Of a DNA stretch of 52,193 nt, positions 15,023 to 23,467 are shown in pieces. Positions within the stretch are counted from its first letter, which is position 1. Each line of letters opens with the position of its first letter. The translations under genes and the position numbers were made by a program. The DNA is from an uncultured Brevibacillus sp. (lineage in GTDB: Bacteria; Bacillota; Bacilli; Brevibacillales; Brevibacillaceae), in contig NZ_CANMZW010000041.1 in NCBI RefSeq assembly GCF_947502445.1, positions 1 through 52,193 of the forward strand, in the 5' to 3' direction. The notes under the pieces are model-generated. The model searched no databases. It was given only the letters and a program-made list of their open reading frames with translations, and was not told the origin of the DNA.

Positions 15023-17089
15023 TTACTTGACAGTAGAAATCGTCGGGTGCTCAGAGGTAATGATTTCAAATCGATACCCTTTTCCCTTCAAGAAGGAGAT
15101 GACCTCAGGCAGAGATTGGGCTGTAGCTGCCTTGGTGCTTGCGTCATGCATGAGGATGACGATTTCCTTTTGAGACTTCACTTGCTGTTTGATATTGGCA
15201 AGTGCTCCTGCGGCTGTATAGTGGCTGCTTCGAGCATCGCCATTGGTTACATTCCAGTCAATGAAGATGTATCCGCGTTTGTTAGATTCAGCTTTGATCG
15301 CGCTCATCACGGTTTGTTGCTTGTTATACAGCTTTGGATCTTGATACTTCAGACTGACTGTATTGGTGCTGCCACCCGGATAACGGAAGACAGTAGGCTT
15401 TATACCCGTGGCATTTTCGATCAATTGATTTCCTTTTTCCAAATCGGCGAAAAAAGCGTCCCTGCTCTTGTACAGTACTCGGTAATCATGGGAGTACGTA
15501 TGACCGCCGACTGCATGACCCTCACTGATTGCCCGTTTGAGGATGGCTTCATTTCCAGAGACATGACTTCCAACGATAAAGAACGTAGCCTTTACTTCAT
15601 TTTTCTTTAGTATATCCAAAACCAGTGGTGTGATTGGGGACGGACCATCATCAAAGGTCAGGTAAGCCACTTTATCATTAGGATTTGTCACTGGCGCTGG
15701 CTTTTGTACGGGCGCAGGCGGTTTGGCTGGTGGTTGAACAGCTGTGCCGTTTGTTCCTGTTGCGCTAGGTAGCGGTGGTTTCGTTACCGGCGGTTTTACT
15801 GTACCCGTAGCTCCAGTTACCGGCGTTGTAGGTTTCTCTGTTACAGGAGCTGTTGGAACAACTGGTTTGCTATGGATGACGGACGTAGGATGGAACGGCT
15901 CCTCCCCATAAATCAGATAACCTTTGCGCAATTCTTTAAATTGCTTGATTTGTTCTGCATAAGAAGCCTCCACCTCTTGGGGAGTGCGGCCTTGCTCCAA
16001 ATACTGACCAATTCTGTTTGTGCCCATGACTTTGTCAAATAAGACCATTTCTTTATCTGTACTTTTCGGAACGGGAAAATGATTCAGCGCTCTGGCATAC
16101 GTCAAAGCATAGATGCCTGTTTTTGCTGGATTAAACAATCGTGGCTCAAGGATTTGCAGTCGAACTCCGCCCAAGGAATCCTTGTTCTCTGGCAAGAATA
16201 GGACACCGGGCAGCAAGCTGCCGTTTAGCAAATCAGCGTACTTGACAGAATCGATCCCTTCTCCGCCAATCCATGTAAAATTATCAGCCTGCTTGATTCC
16301 CGTGCCTTCTCCCAAGCCAGTAGCCATGTATCCAAAGACGGAGGTAAGATCCGGGATGTGGGGAGAGCTTTGAACCCACGTCAAGCCAGTATCATGGAAA
16401 ATCATACTGCGCGTATATCCGTACATTGGTATGACAGTAAGATCGACTCCTATGTTCCGATTAAAAAACAAAGACAACTCGCCAATCGTCATTCCGTGTG
16501 CCAGCGGAATCGTGTCTACTCCGATAAAAGAGCGATAGGGTGCTTCGAGTACGGGCCCATCCACGATTGTACCCCCGACAGGATTCGGGCGATCAAGAAC
16601 GATGATTTTTTTATTCTCCTGCTTTGCTGCTGTCATTGTATACTGCAAGGTAGAAATGTAGGTGTATGTACGTGAACCGACATCCTGCAAGTCTATAAGA
16701 AGAACATCCACGTCTGCGAGCATTTCTTTCGTAGGCATCCGTGTCGAACCGAACAAACCATAGATCGGGATACCATATACAGGATGAACATAGCTCGTTA
16801 CCTGTTTTTCTGCTGGGGTTTTTCCATCCAATCCGTACTCTGGAGCGAACAGTGCAGCAAGCTTGACAGTCCGATCTCTACGCAACATGTCGATTGTGCT
16901 CATACCTTGACTGTTGACGCCAGTCTGGTTGGTTACGAGCCCCACTTTTTTGCCTTCAATCTGTTGATGGAATTGATCAAAGAGAATATCACTTCCTAAT
17001 TGAATGGCAGCGGTGTTGGCGGAACTCCCACCTTGAGGAATCATACTTAAAATAAGTGCCAGGATAAGAAAAGGAATTAATTTCTTCAT
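15023..17089 (-). CDS. NamZ exo-N-acetylmuramidase fused to polysaccharide deacetylase
   Basis: 688 residues. Residues 1-24 are a signal peptide. Residues ~28-400 form a DUF1343/NamZ domain (VGLVTNQTGV, LFAPEYGLDG, LDRPNPVGG, EGTGIKQ), a family shown in B. subtilis to release MurNAc from non-reducing ends of peptidoglycan. A Pro/Thr-rich linker (~405-465) follows. Residues ~471-680 are a NodB deacetylase: TFDDGP at 478-483 (D480, D481), metal histidines H530 and H534 in HTYSH, R569 in FRYPGG, and H648 in LMHD. The fusion pairs a muropeptide exoglycosidase with a peptidoglycan or chitin-type deacetylase on one secreted chain. The start is ATG 17089 after GGCGGAGA. Both active sites look intact. 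Confidence 0.92.
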   Translation of the reverse strand: MKKLIPFLILALILSMIPQGGSSANTAAIQLGSDILFDQFHQQIEGKKVGLVTNQTGVNSQGMSTIDMLRRDRTVKLAALFAPEYGLDGKTPAEKQVTSYVHPVYGIPIYGLFGSTRMPTKEMLADVDVLLIDLQDVGSRTYTYISTLQYTMTAAKQENKKIIVLDRPNPVGGTIVDGPVLEAPYRSFIGVDTIPLAHGMTIGELSLFFNRNIGVDLTVIPMYGYTRSMIFHDTGLTWVQSSPHIPDLTSVFGYMATGLGEGTGIKQADNFTWIGGEGIDSVKYADLLNGSLLPGVLFLPENKDSLGGVRLQILEPRLFNPAKTGIYALTYARALNHFPVPKSTDKEMVLFDKVMGTNRIGQYLEQGRTPQEVEASYAEQIKQFKELRKGYLIYGEEPFHPTSVIHSKPVVPTAPVTEKPTTPVTGATGTVKPPVTKPPLPSATGTNGTAVQPPAKPPAPVQKPAPVTNPNDKVAYLTFDDGPSPITPLVLDILKKNEVKATFFIVGSHVSGNEAILKRAISEGHAVGGHTYSHDYRVLYKSRDAFFADLEKGNQLIENATGIKPTVFRYPGGSTNTVSLKYQDPKLYNKQQTVMSAIKAESNKRGYIFIDWNVTNGDARSSHYTAAGALANIKQQVKSQKEIVILMHDASTKAATAQSLPEVISFLKGKGYRFEIITSEHPTISTVK

Positions 17090-17208
17090 GTTTCTCCGCC
17101 TCTTTCAAATGTCGTTCCATGTCTATTGTAACGGTTTTTTGAAGGAATATGGTTTCATTTTTGTAACTATTTGAAATTAGTTCGAAAGGTAGGGGTTTTA
17201 AGTATTAC

Positions 17209-17237
17209 TTGCGCTTGTTATGGCGGCATTTTATTAA
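17209..17237 (+). promoter_or_regulatory. Candidate promoter of the spore lipoprotein gene
   Basis: TTGCGC (17209-17214), 17-bp spacer, TATTAA (17232-17237). The transcript would begin near 17244 and include the hairpin at 17263-17307. A forespore sigma factor would be expected for this family, but no clear sigma-G box was found. Confidence 0.4.
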
Positions 17238-17262
17238 AATTTAGGGCGTAGATTCCTTGAGT

Positions 17263-17307
17263 AAGAACACCTCTTGCACATCAAAATAAGGTCAAGGAGG
17301 TGTTCTT
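17263..17307 (+). promoter_or_regulatory. Hairpin burying the Shine-Dalgarno sequence
   Basis: AAGAACACCTCTTG (17263-17276) pairs with CAAGGAGGTGTTCTT (17293-17307) with a single bulge and a 16-nt loop. The right arm contains the complete AAGGAGGTG ribosome-binding site (17294-17302) and ends at the base before the GTG start. Folding in the mRNA would hide the site. There is no U-run, so it is not a terminator. Confidence 0.75.
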
Positions 17308-17931
17308 GTGAAACGAATCGGATTAGGAATATCCGTATCCGTACTAGTAGCTGCCATGTTTACGGGCTGTTCACCCAACAAGGAGCAGGGTTCGGAGGAT
17401 ATGAACGGCAATCAAGCCAAATTCGAAGCTTACGGAATTAATTACCAAAATGATAATGCAGGACGAGATAAAGGGCCGGCAGCCATGATTAGCCAAAAAA
17501 TGGTTCACAAACGAGAGCCTCATCTCGTTGGACTTTTGGAACGTCATGCTGAGAAAATACCAGGCGTTGTAGACATCAAAGTACTTGCTTATAAAGATTC
17601 ACTGCTGGTGGGAGTACTGCCAATTGATACACCCAAAGTAGATGAGGTCAACCCGCGGCCGTCGATCCCGTATACCCCTGGGAAAATTATCCGTGTAGAT
17701 AATGGGCACCCTGATCACCTGCAAAAACGTGTGGTGGACAGAATGCGCCCACGGCTGCAAACGGAATCGCGCTTTAATACGATGTACGTCTCCACAAACC
17801 GAGCGATCTACGATAAAGTTGCGGACCTTCACTCACGGATTGTTCGAGGCGAGCAGGTGAGTGATGAAGAGTTCCAAGTGCTGATCAACGATGTCGGTTA
17901 TACGGTAAAAGGCGTTAACCTTGTTGATTAA
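17308..17931 (+). CDS. YhcN/YlaJ-family spore lipoprotein
   Basis: 207 residues from GTG 17308. A lipoprotein signal ends in the lipobox FTGC with C21 as the lipidated cysteine. The mature part has the family features: an Asn/Gln-rich spacer, then a globular region (HLVGLLERHAEKIPGVVDIKVLAYKDSLLVGVLP) and a C-terminal helix-rich stretch. The family is found only in spore formers and is linked to the spore inner membrane and germination or outgrowth. The gene is isolated, with a promoter upstream, a terminator downstream and a leader hairpin enclosing its ribosome-binding site. Confidence 0.85.
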   Translation: MKRIGLGISVSVLVAAMFTGCSPNKEQGSEDMNGNQAKFEAYGINYQNDNAGRDKGPAAMISQKMVHKREPHLVGLLERHAEKIPGVVDIKVLAYKDSLLVGVLPIDTPKVDEVNPRPSIPYTPGKIIRVDNGHPDHLQKRVVDRMRPRLQTESRFNTMYVSTNRAIYDKVADLHSRIVRGEQVSDEEFQVLINDVGYTVKGVNLVD

Positions 17932-17938
17932 TACGAAT

Positions 17939-17965
17939 CCACCTGGATACCCGGGTGGGTTTTTT
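17939..17965 (+). terminator. Intrinsic terminator
   Basis: CCACCTGG (17939-17946) pairs with CCGGGTGG (17951-17958), one G-U pair, and is followed by a run of six Ts. Confidence 0.88.
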
Positions 17966-18038
17966 GTGTGCAGGAAAATAAACAGAAATGGGGAAATAGT
18001 CAAAAGAGAGTAGAGGAGAACGGCAAGGAGTGCAAGTC

Positions 18039-21000
18039 ATGAAATCATCTCATGTTTCCATTTCTCAAATTACACCGCCGAGGCAAAAGCCATATGTATT
18101 ACGAAGACCGGCCCTTGCGAAGAAGCTGCGCTTATTACATCATGCTCCGCTGTGCCTGGTTCACGCAGCAACAGGCTACGGAAAGACGACTGCCCTGGCG
18201 ACCTTTTTGTACGATGCGGGTCTGGAAGCCAGCTGGTATTTTATTCGGGGAAAAGATAAAGGACTTCCACAATTTTTGCAGGGTCTGGTAGAAAGCGTAC
18301 GAAGGCTTCATCCGCTTTTTGGTCAAGTCTTATTGGATCGGGTCGCTGCATCTGGTGAGGCCAGTGAAGAAGAGCAGCCGTTGGACTGGATGAGCATGGT
18401 GGAGTTATTCATTAGAGAGTGTTTGCTTATTCAAAAGGAACAACTGCTGTTGGTGGATGATTATCACCATATCCCCAAAGGCAGCGAAGTAGATCGCTTT
18501 GTTCAAAAATTAGCGGGGCAACTGCCACCACAAATGAAACTAATTCTGCTATCGCGAATACGCCCAGACTGGCCAGAGCTGGAAGTATGGTCAGTCCGGG
18601 GGGAGTGTGTAGAGCTGACAGCAGAAGACCTCACATTTACACGGGAAGAGTGTGAAGCCCTCTTTTTGGATCAATATGACGTGACCTTGACATCGGATGA
18701 GTGGGAGCGGATCGAACAGGTTTCTGCAGGGTGGATCACTGCATTGCGTTCCTTTGGGGAACGAATCATGCGGGGGATGTCTGTATCCGACAGCTTGCGT
18801 GATTTATCATCTGTGCTGCATTTACTAGAAGCAGAGGTATGGCTCGGACTGGACGAACCGATGAAGCAGTTTTTAATCGAGGCTGCCGTTCTCGAAGCTT
18901 TTGTCAAAGAGGATTGTCAGCAGGTTCTCGGGGACCGCGGTACAGAACTGCTTGCCGAAGCACAACGCAGTAACTTGTTTCTGGCTGTAAACAGCATGGG
19001 CGTGTATTCGTTTCATCCCCTGTTTCAACGGCTTCTGTCCAGTAAGCTTGCCGGGCAGAAAGACACGTATATCCGAGTCAACATGGAAGCTGCCATTTGG
19101 CATCGCCGCAGGGGAGAAGAGGACAAGGCCTTTGAGCGTTTGCGATTGATCGAGCAATGGGAGGTACTCGCAGAGTGGCTATATCAGGCTGCAGAACGGC
19201 TGCTGACGGCGGGTAGATTGGACTTTTTGTATCATTGGGTAACGATTCTGCCGGATGCAGCCAAAGAGAAAGAGTATTGGCTTTGGTTCTACCAGGGGGA
19301 AGTGGAACGTTATCGCTGTATTTATTTCAAAGCGTTTGGATCATACGAGCATTTTCTTGCGCTTTGTGAACAAAAGCGGGATCAAATTGGACAATGCCGT
19401 GGACTTGAGGGAATGGCAAGAGTTCATTTGGACAGCGTACAAGGCGTTCGTGCAGAGGAATTATTGAAGCGGGCGATCCAATTGCTGCCGCCGATTGAAC
19501 AGTCAAGCGAAATGGCTCCTCGTCTCTACCGTTTGCTAGCCGAAATTTACACAAATCGTGGAGATGCCAAGCAAGCAGCTGAATGGTACCGACGCAGCCA
19601 AGAGCTAGAGCAGGAAACGGAGGTTGAACTGGAATCGCGTCTGCTATTTCGAACAGGACGTTTACAGTCATCAATTCAGTTATTAGAAACGAAATGGCGT
19701 ACAGAGGAGACGAAGCAGCCGCCTTTGACGAGATCGTACCGGGAAACCTCTCTACTGCTTTCTTTTGTCTATGCTTTGAACGGTGAGTGGGAGCGAGGCA
19801 TGCGGGCTGCAGAAACGGCAATTCAGCTAGGGAGGGCGGCGGATTCACCGTTTGTTGAGGCAAATGGGTATGTCCGAAAAGCACATGCAGCACTTATCAG
19901 CCAAGCATTGCCCACTGAAGAAATTCGCCGGCTGTATGAAAAAGGCTTGCGGATCATGGAGGAGCTGCAGTCTACGCGTGGAAAATCTGAGACATTACTG
20001 GGACTGACACTGCTTTATGCACGGGAAAGATCATTGGAGCAAGCCCTTCAGTACGGACGAAGAGGGATAAAAGAGACGGAGGCGATGCGCGATGATTGGC
20101 TGGGCAGTCTCGTCAGGCTTGCAATCGGGATTGCCTATGCCACCTATGGGAAAGAGGCGGAAGCGCAAAGCACGATTGAGGATTGTGCGGAGCGGCTCAG
20201 TCATTGTGGAGACAGCTATAGCGTAGCGATTTGCCAGCTGTGGCTCAGCTACTTGGCGTATCGAAACAAGCAATGGGACGCGTTCGTACCTGCAGTGACA
20301 CAGGCAATGTCACTCATGCAGTCTGGCGAGTATCATTTTTTGCTGCAACGTCCTACGATGCTGACTCCCCAGGATGTTCAACAGCTCATGCCCGTACTTC
20401 TTGAAGCAGAGCGCAGGCAAGTATTTCCCGATTACGTATCCCAGCTCTTAAATGATTTGGGGCTGCAAAATGTGACATTTCATCCAGGGTACACATTGCG
20501 CATACAAACGATGGGCAAATTTCGCGTCTTGCTGGGAGAGCGGGAGCTAAGTGAAAAAGCTTGGCAAAGAGGCACGGCCAAATTGTTGTTTCAATTGCTC
20601 TTGACCAAGCGACAGCATTTACTAGCACGTGAGGAAATCATGAGCAGCCTGTGGCCAGAAGCGGACGAAGAGTCTGCTCTCCGCGATTTTAAAGTGGCAC
20701 TAAATGCCCTCAACAAGGCGCTTGAGCCTGACCGTGCTGCACGCGCGGATACTTTTTTCATTCAGCGGCATGGCAGCTCGTATGGATTCAATCTGGCTTC
20801 CGGGTACCATATCGATGTGGAAGAGTTTGAAAAGCTGGTCACTCTTGGATTGTCTGAACAAAGCCGTGAGCAAGCCGAGGCTTTGCTGGAAAAAGGGCTC
20901 AGCTACTATCAAGGCGATTACATGCCAGAGTGCCGCTACGAGGATTGGTGTGTTGAGGAGAGAGAACGACTGCAAGCGTTGTTTCTGCGCGGAGCAGAAC

Positions 21001-21248
21001 GCTTGGCAAAAAGCAGGCTGGAGGGCAATCAGGTGGAGAGCGCCATTCGCTGGTGCGAGGCCATTTTGCGTGTCGACGATTGCTGGGAAGAGGCATATCG
21101 ACTGTTGATGATTGCTTATTTTCAATTGAACAATCGGACACAAGCGATACGCTGGTATGAAAAATGCGTCGCAAAATTAAAGGAGCAGCTTGGCGTACAG
21201 CCGATGTCTGCAACACAAGATACGTATCGCCAAATCGTGGGAAGCTAA
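18039..21248 (+). CDS. Large STAND ATPase / BTAD transcriptional regulator
   Basis: 1069 residues from ATG 18039, 9 bases after AAGGAG (18025-18030). Residues 1-330 are a MalT-like STAND NTPase: the ITPPR start, P-loop TGYGKTT at 45-51, and Walker B LLLVDD at 136-141. The middle, ~340-800, is helical with TPR-like repeats. The C-terminal 250 residues (from ~820) begin with an OmpR-like winged helix (KLLFQLLLTKRQHLLAREEIMSSLWPEA) followed by a bacterial transcriptional activator domain. MalT-type proteins have a LuxR helix-turn-helix at the end; here a SARP/BTAD module replaces it. Such proteins act as ligand- and ATP-gated activators. The gene is monocistronic, and its target is not evident from neighbours. 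Confidence 0.88.
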   Translation: MKSSHVSISQITPPRQKPYVLRRPALAKKLRLLHHAPLCLVHAATGYGKTTALATFLYDAGLEASWYFIRGKDKGLPQFLQGLVESVRRLHPLFGQVLLDRVAASGEASEEEQPLDWMSMVELFIRECLLIQKEQLLLVDDYHHIPKGSEVDRFVQKLAGQLPPQMKLILLSRIRPDWPELEVWSVRGECVELTAEDLTFTREECEALFLDQYDVTLTSDEWERIEQVSAGWITALRSFGERIMRGMSVSDSLRDLSSVLHLLEAEVWLGLDEPMKQFLIEAAVLEAFVKEDCQQVLGDRGTELLAEAQRSNLFLAVNSMGVYSFHPLFQRLLSSKLAGQKDTYIRVNMEAAIWHRRRGEEDKAFERLRLIEQWEVLAEWLYQAAERLLTAGRLDFLYHWVTILPDAAKEKEYWLWFYQGEVERYRCIYFKAFGSYEHFLALCEQKRDQIGQCRGLEGMARVHLDSVQGVRAEELLKRAIQLLPPIEQSSEMAPRLYRLLAEIYTNRGDAKQAAEWYRRSQELEQETEVELESRLLFRTGRLQSSIQLLETKWRTEETKQPPLTRSYRETSLLLSFVYALNGEWERGMRAAETAIQLGRAADSPFVEANGYVRKAHAALISQALPTEEIRRLYEKGLRIMEELQSTRGKSETLLGLTLLYARERSLEQALQYGRRGIKETEAMRDDWLGSLVRLAIGIAYATYGKEAEAQSTIEDCAERLSHCGDSYSVAICQLWLSYLAYRNKQWDAFVPAVTQAMSLMQSGEYHFLLQRPTMLTPQDVQQLMPVLLEAERRQVFPDYVSQLLNDLGLQNVTFHPGYTLRIQTMGKFRVLLGERELSEKAWQRGTAKLLFQLLLTKRQHLLAREEIMSSLWPEADEESALRDFKVALNALNKALEPDRAARADTFFIQRHGSSYGFNLASGYHIDVEEFEKLVTLGLSEQSREQAEALLEKGLSYYQGDYMPECRYEDWCVEERERLQALFLRGAERLAKSRLEGNQVESAIRWCEAILRVDDCWEEAYRLLMIAYFQLNNRTQAIRWYEKCVAKLKEQLGVQPMSATQDTYRQIVGS

Positions 21249-21252
21249 GTCA

Positions 21253-21283
21253 GACCGCTCTTGCAGCGGTCTTTTATTTTTTT
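21253..21283 (+). terminator. Intrinsic terminator
   Basis: GACCGCT (21253-21259) pairs with AGCGGTC (21265-21271) and is followed by TTTTATTTTTTT. Confidence 0.9.
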
Positions 21284-21302
21284 CCCCTCGAATACTTGAT
21301 CG

Positions 21303-21539
21303 TGGCTTTTGGTGGAGGAGAGGAAACAGGAGAAAACAGCGAAGGTCTTTGGGACTCTGCCAAGCTGGAGGAGAAAAAGGGAAACACGCCCTTAAGCGTC
21401 CACCTTTGAACAATCATCATTGTGAAGGCCACTTTGGACGCAGTTTCCCTTTTTCCCCGTAAGCGGACAGTGTCCCTCCCCGCTAGAGGCCCAAGAACCT
21501 TGAGCGTTTTCTCCTGTTTCCTCCCCACCACTGTAGCCA
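21303..21539. repeat. 237-bp imperfect inverted repeat, possible structured RNA or MITE-like element
   Basis: The two halves are reverse complements over ~70 paired bases. The blocks are TGGCT 21303-21307 with 21535-21539; GGTGG 21311-21315 with 21525-21529; an uninterrupted 18-bp block 21320-21337 with 21506-21523; AAGGT 21342-21346 with 21497-21501; TTGGG 21349-21353 with 21490-21494; CTCT 21355-21358 with 21485-21488; 12 bp 21374-21385 with 21443-21454; GCGTCC 21396-21401 with 21436-21441; and an apical stem CCTT...ACAAT with ATTGT...AAGG (21403-21428). The right arm alone contains a side hairpin (AGCGG 21462-21466 with CCGCT 21480-21484). The element fills the 21249-21673 gap between a terminator and the tetR promoter, has no credible coding frame, and shows no clear target-site duplication. 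Confidence 0.8.
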
Positions 21540-21595
21540 AGAAAAATCAGTGGTGCGTTAGAGCTCCAGAGATCAGCTCATTAATTTTTGACCAC

Positions 21596-21646
21596 TTGAC
21601 AAAACTAGGAAGGAACCATAAACTGTTTTTGTACTGACCAGTCAGT
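21596..21646 (+). promoter_or_regulatory. tetR promoter with overlapping palindromic operator
   Basis: TTGACA (21596-21601), 17-bp spacer, TAAACT (21619-21624). Immediately downstream, ACTGAC-CA-GTCAGT (21633-21646) is a perfect 6-2-6 palindrome of the kind bound by TetR-family autorepressors, placed over the transcription start. It probably controls the tetR-hlyD-permease operon. Confidence 0.8.
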
Positions 21647-21673
21647 TCAAAAACAAAAAAGGGGATGGAAGTG

Positions 21674-22252
21674 ATGGCCTCATCAAAAAAAGATCAAATC
21701 GCACAGGGAGCACTGCGCGCTTTTGCCCAGTTTGGCTTTAGCGAAACCTCGATGGATGCGATTGCCGAAATGGCTCAGGTCGCAAAAGGAACGCTCTATT
21801 ACCACTTTTCCACGAAAGAAGAGCTGTTTCTCTACGTCATCGAAAAAGGCGTGAATATGCTGATTTACCATGTAGATACTGCGATGCAAAAGGATGAGCT
21901 GTCCCTTGAGGATCGCATGATAAATGTGCTGGATGAGCATCTTCGCTTCTTTTCCGAAAACCAGGAACTATGCTTTCTTCTGCTGAGCTTTTTCACGGGT
22001 GATGAGCAGCGTGACCAGATGGTAGGTAAGCTTTTGACCGGTTACTTTACCACGATGGAAGCCTATATGACTGAATTGCAACAGCAAGGCTATATCAAAG
22101 CGGATGCGGAGATTCGTACGGTGGCATCAGCCTTGTTCGGAATGATTGGCTTTACTGTGCTTCGCAAGCAGTTCCGCAAAGAGCCTGTAAGCAGCGAAGC
22201 AGGAAGAAATACTTTGAAGTATTTACTGGCAGGAATACTGCAAACGAGATAA
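21674..22252 (+). CDS. TetR/AcrR-family transcriptional repressor
   Basis: 192 residues from ATG 21674, 9 bases after AAGGGG; ATG 21665 in the same frame touches that site. The N-terminal helix-turn-helix is canonical (GALRAFAQFGFSETSMDAIA, KGTLYYHFSTKEELF). The C-terminal ~130 residues form the ligand-binding helical domain. It is first of an operon with an HlyD-type adaptor and an ABC-2 permease, and a 14-bp palindrome overlaps its promoter. It probably represses this export operon and is released by a toxic or membrane-active compound; the ligand is unknown. Confidence 0.92.
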   Translation: MASSKKDQIAQGALRAFAQFGFSETSMDAIAEMAQVAKGTLYYHFSTKEELFLYVIEKGVNMLIYHVDTAMQKDELSLEDRMINVLDEHLRFFSENQELCFLLLSFFTGDEQRDQMVGKLLTGYFTTMEAYMTELQQQGYIKADAEIRTVASALFGMIGFTVLRKQFRKEPVSSEAGRNTLKYLLAGILQTR

Positions 22253-22276
22253 ATGAGACATAGAGGAGAATGAAGG

Positions 22277-23467
22277 ATGAACAAACGAGCTTGGATCGGG
22301 GTGGCTGGCTTTGCAGTCGGCATTACAGTACTTGGAACGTTTTTGTTTGGACCGGGAATCGGGAGTGTAACCGGAAAAGATAGTACACAAATCGCAGGAG
22401 TCATCGAGGGAACAGAGGTGGACCTGTCGTTTAAAATGGGTGGTTCGATCGAGCAGATTGCATTCGCGGACGGAGATGAAGTGAAGGCTGGTCAGCTCGT
22501 TGCGACGCTTAATAGTGAAGAGCTGCTGGCGAAAAAGGAACAGGCCGAAGCTGCGTACCACCTCGCACAAGTAAAGCTGGAGCAGGCGAAAAAAGGGGTT
22601 TCGTTAACAGACAGCTCAAGCAGTGCTCAAGTGGATCAGGCACAAGCGGTAGTCAATTCTGCCAAGGCACAGCTCGATGCGAATAAAAACGGTGCGCGTA
22701 CAGAGGAAATTGCACAGCTCAAAGCAAAGCTTTCTGCGGCACAAACCTCCAATCAAATTGCGGCTACCAACCTGGAGCGGATGCAGAAGCTGTTGGTTGA
22801 AGGCGCTGTACCCCAAGTAAAGGTAGAAGAGGCGAAAATGCAGGCTGACAAAGCTGCAGCAGAGCTGAAAGCAGCAGACGAACAGTTGAAAATGGCTCAA
22901 TCAGGTTCTCGCCGTGAGCAAATCGATGCTTCCCAGGCTCAGCTGGACCAGGCAAAAGCGGCATATGATCAAGCGGTAGCAGGTCGTGGTCAGGTCGGAC
23001 TGAAGCAACTGGACGTGAAATCCGCAGAGGCAGGTGTACAGCAAGCAAAAGGAGCTTTGGCAGAGATCGAAGCATACTTGAACAACACAAAGCTGACTGC
23101 GCCTGTGGACGGGATCGTCAAATCCGTTTCGGTACAAAAAGGTGAGCTGGTGGCACAAGGCTTCACCGTCGTGACCATTCAAACCAAAGCAGACAACTAT
23201 GTGAAGCTGTATGTGAACGAGTATACACTCGCAAACATTAAGTCCGGTGATATGGTGAAGCTGTATGTACCAGCGTTGAAACGGGAAGTAGATGCAAAAA
23301 TTGCGACGATTGCCCCAGCTGCAGATTTTGCCGTGAAAAAAGCAACACAAGAGCTCGGCGATCGTGATATTCGTTCCTTCCAGGTAAAACTGCTCGTCGT
23401 AGGCTCAGAATTGCGCCCTGGATTGACTGTCGAGTGGAAGATCGAAGGGGCTGGTCGTGGTGAGTAA
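22277..23467 (+). CDS. HlyD/EmrA-type efflux adaptor (membrane fusion protein)
   Basis: 396 residues. A single N-terminal membrane anchor (WIGVAGFAVGITVLGTFLFG) precedes a first half-lipoyl segment (VEGTEVD-like, then GGSIEQIAFADGDEVKAGQLVATL). A long Ala/Gln/Lys-rich coiled coil (~75-270) follows. The second lipoyl half is LTAPVDGIVKSVSVQKGELV, and a beta-barrel domain completes the chain. In Gram-positive bacteria such proteins link an inner-membrane exporter to the cell wall zone. The stop overlaps the permease start by 11 bases, so the two are translated together. Confidence 0.9.
   Translation: MNKRAWIGVAGFAVGITVLGTFLFGPGIGSVTGKDSTQIAGVIEGTEVDLSFKMGGSIEQIAFADGDEVKAGQLVATLNSEELLAKKEQAEAAYHLAQVKLEQAKKGVSLTDSSSSAQVDQAQAVVNSAKAQLDANKNGARTEEIAQLKAKLSAAQTSNQIAATNLERMQKLLVEGAVPQVKVEEAKMQADKAAAELKAADEQLKMAQSGSRREQIDASQAQLDQAKAAYDQAVAGRGQVGLKQLDVKSAEAGVQQAKGALAEIEAYLNNTKLTAPVDGIVKSVSVQKGELVAQGFTVVTIQTKADNYVKLYVNEYTLANIKSGDMVKLYVPALKREVDAKIATIAPAADFAVKKATQELGDRDIRSFQVKLLVVGSELRPGLTVEWKIEGAGRGE

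Noticed and set aside
21164..21540. Several short frames across the inverted repeat as small genes
   Set aside because: No ribosome-binding sites, frames overlap on both strands, and the symmetry of the DNA explains the open reading.
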